Assembly: GCA_046350115.1 (NCBI GenBank)
Contig: JAXMAZ010000004.1
Location: 186,001-250,000, forward strand
Reading direction: 5' to 3'
Length of the DNA stretch: 64,000 bases
Origin: JAXMAZ01 sp046350115
GTDB taxonomy: Bacteria; Planctomycetota; Planctomycetia; Gemmatales; Gemmataceae
The notes beneath the pieces were generated by a model, which saw nothing but the letters and a program-made list of their open reading frames with translations, did no database searches and was not told where the DNA came from. This document shows positions 62,636 through 64,000 of the stretch, in pieces. Position numbers and translations under genes: made by a program. Within the stretch, counting starts at the first letter, position 1. Each line of letters opens with the position of its first letter.

Positions 62636-64000
62636 TCAAGACAGGATGGCGTCGATCACCTGGCCGTCGCACAGGGTGAGCGGGCGGCCGAGCCGGTCCC
62701 GCAGTTCCATCCGGGGATCGACCCCGAGGCAGTGGTACACGGTCGCCGCCAGGTCGGCCGGCGGGACCGGGTTGGCGGCCGGCTCGGCGGCGTACTTGTC
62801 GCTCGCCCCGTACACCGCCCCGCCCCGCACCCCGCCGCCGGCCAGCACCGTCGTGAACACCTTGCCCCAGTGGTCCCGGCCGTCCCGCCCGGCCCCGGCC
62901 CCGCCGACCACCGACTGCCCGACCCGCGGCGTCCGCCCCATCTCCCCGGTCCACACCACCAGCGTCTCGTCCAACAGGCCGCGGTCGCCCAGGTCGTCCA
63001 GCAGGGCCGAGAACGCCTGGTCCGCGACCGGGCAGAGGCGGGTCTTCAGGTCGATGAAGTTACGGCTGTGGGTGTCCCAGTAGACGCTCACGTTGGTGAT
63101 CCCGTCGTTCGGCCAGAACACCGTCACCAGCGGCACCCCGGCCTCGACCAGCCGTCGGGCCTGCAACACCGACTGGCCGTGCCGGTTCATCCCGTACCGC
63201 TCCCGGACCGCAGTCGGCTCCCGTGACAGGTCGAACGCGACCGTCACCTTCGGGGCGGCCAGCAGGTCGAACGCCCGGCGGGAGTGGGCGGTCATCGCCT
63301 CGGCCTGCGAGTCGAGCCGGCCGAGCTGGGCGTCGAGCGACTGCAGCAAGCCTTGTCGGCCGCCGAGCCGGGCCGCGTCCAGGTCGGCGGACAGGGCCAG
63401 CTCGCCGACCGAGTAGTTCGGCCGGGAGGCGTCGGCGTCGATCCGCATCGGGTCGTACACCGGGCCGAGGAACCCGGCCCCCTGGCCGTGGCTCTGCTCG
63501 ACGAACCGCGGGGCGCCGTCCGGCACCACCGGCATCATCGACACGTAAGGCGGCAGCGGCCCCCGGCCCCGGCCGAGCTTCGCCAACACCGCCCCGTAGT
63601 TCGGCCAGTCGTCGGTCCGCGGGCCGGGCGGGGCGGGGCGGCCGGTCAGCAGGTGGTGGGTGGCGGTGGTGTGGTTCACATCCGGGTGCGTCATCGACCG
63701 GATCAGGCACAGCTTGTCCGCCCGCTTCGCCAGCTTCGGCAGGTGCTCGCAGATTTGCAGGCCGGGGACGTTCGTGCGGATCGGCTTGAACTCGCCGCGG
63801 AACTGCTCCGGGGCGTCCGGCTTCAGATCCCAGGTGTCTTGTTGGGCCGGCCCGCCCCACATGAACAGGACGATGCACGACTTGGCCTTTTTCCGCGCGA
63901 GCGGGGGGCGTAAGCCCCCTGTTGCGGCGGCCAGTGTCGGCAGGCCGAGGCCGAACAGGCTGAGCGCCCCCGCCCGCAGGAACTCCCGGCGGCGGAACGC
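62636..64000 (-). CDS. DUF1501 protein, Tat-exported, 5' end beyond the window
   Basis: The minus-strand frame is open from 64000. It begins AFRRREFLRAGALSLFGLGL, a twin-arginine signal (RRREFL), then PTLAAATGGLRPPLARKKAK, SCIVLFMWGGPAQQDTWDLK, RADKLCLIRSMTHPDVNHTT, then the phosphatase-like core LETLVVWTGEMGRTPRVGQS (as DETLVVWTGEMGRTPR) and AATVYHCLGVDPRMELRDRL at the end. DUF1501 proteins (sulfatase/alkaline phosphatase-like fold) are abundant in planctomycetes, usually paired with DUF1553 genes. The stretch TGGLRPPLAR is a half palindromic element read in frame right after the signal peptide. The start codon lies just outside. Confidence 0.9.
   Translation of the reverse strand, partial: AFRRREFLRAGALSLFGLGLPTLAAATGGLRPPLARKKAKSCIVLFMWGGPAQQDTWDLKPDAPEQFRGEFKPIRTNVPGLQICEHLPKLAKRADKLCLIRSMTHPDVNHTTATHHLLTGRPAPPGPRTDDWPNYGAVLAKLGRGRGPLPPYVSMMPVVPDGAPRFVEQSHGQGAGFLGPVYDPMRIDADASRPNYSVGELALSADLDAARLGGRQGLLQSLDAQLGRLDSQAEAMTAHSRRAFDLLAAPKVTVAFDLSREPTAVRERYGMNRHGQSVLQARRLVEAGVPLVTVFWPNDGITNVSVYWDTHSRNFIDLKTRLCPVADQAFSALLDDLGDRGLLDETLVVWTGEMGRTPRVGQSVVGGAGAGRDGRDHWGKVFTTVLAGGGVRGGAVYGASDKYAAEPAANPVPPADLAATVYHCLGVDPRMELRDRLGRPLTLCDGQVIDAILS
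63898..63927 (-). repeat. Half element of the GGCGAGCGGGG family inside the DUF1501 gene
   Basis: cgagcggggggcgtaagccc, then cctgttg matches the left arm of the elements at 26128, 34456 and 40887 (TAAG for TCAG), with no matching right arm. It is in frame within the host gene, between the Tat signal and the mature domain. Confidence 0.75.

Overview
The window is very GC-rich and reads as a chromosomal segment of a Gemmataceae-type planctomycete. The lineage is inferred from family content: a DUF1559 protein with a prepilin-like N-terminus, a Tat-exported DUF1501 protein, a TIGR03790-type protein, a 2,092-residue surface protein carrying the planctomycete 'EDRLAPA' motif, a large DUF4953/DUF5117-type metalloprotease, and a CarF/TMEM189-type desaturase. 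No rRNA, tRNA, CRISPR array or prophage was recognised.

Layout. 1-8.6 kb: 5'-truncated aldehyde:ferredoxin oxidoreductase operon with Uma2 and MoaD (minus), a frameshifted DJ-1/PfpI gene, a frameshifted membrane protein, ndk, an antitoxin/PIN-toxin pair, a heavily frameshifted ligA, and a YsnF/DUF2382 stress protein. 8.8-13.3 kb: a hypothetical protein, an MCE-OmpA-like fusion, a sigma factor, a RAYT transposase bracketed by palindromes, and a damaged secreted protein. 13.3-18.1 kb: RND pump and adaptor. 18.6-32 kb: giant FG-GAP surface protein, sterol-desaturase-family protein with CarF-type desaturase, metalloprotease, thymidine kinase, DUF885 peptidase. 32.4-54.5 kb: a lipid-synthase locus, all on the plus strand. 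It holds PfaD-type ER; a Pfa2-like KS-AT-ACP-ACP-KR-DH synthase (broken); a DUF1559 protein; a Pfa3-like KS-CLF-AT-DH-DH synthase (interrupted); then oleA, oleB, a small unknown gene, oleC and oleD. 54.6-64 kb: TIGR03790, 6-phosphogluconate dehydrogenase, GNAT, VOC, several small genes, DUF418 membrane protein and a 5'-truncated DUF1501 gene.

Two themes stand out. First, a PUFA-synthase locus runs directly into a complete oleABCD set. This suggests a one-locus route from a polyunsaturated acyl chain to a long polyene hydrocarbon, although both megasynthase genes carry lesions as given. Second, the window is riddled with about 27 large palindromic elements of several sequence families. Many lie inside genes: often in frame and at domain linkers, sometimes supplying a stop codon, sometimes destroying one. 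One family brackets the RAYT transposase gene on both sides, the hallmark of a REP/RAYT system; one site shows an element nested in another. The in-gene behaviour recalls Rickettsia palindromic elements. Scattered single-base indels (some in homopolymers) mean that part of the apparent gene damage could be sequencing error.
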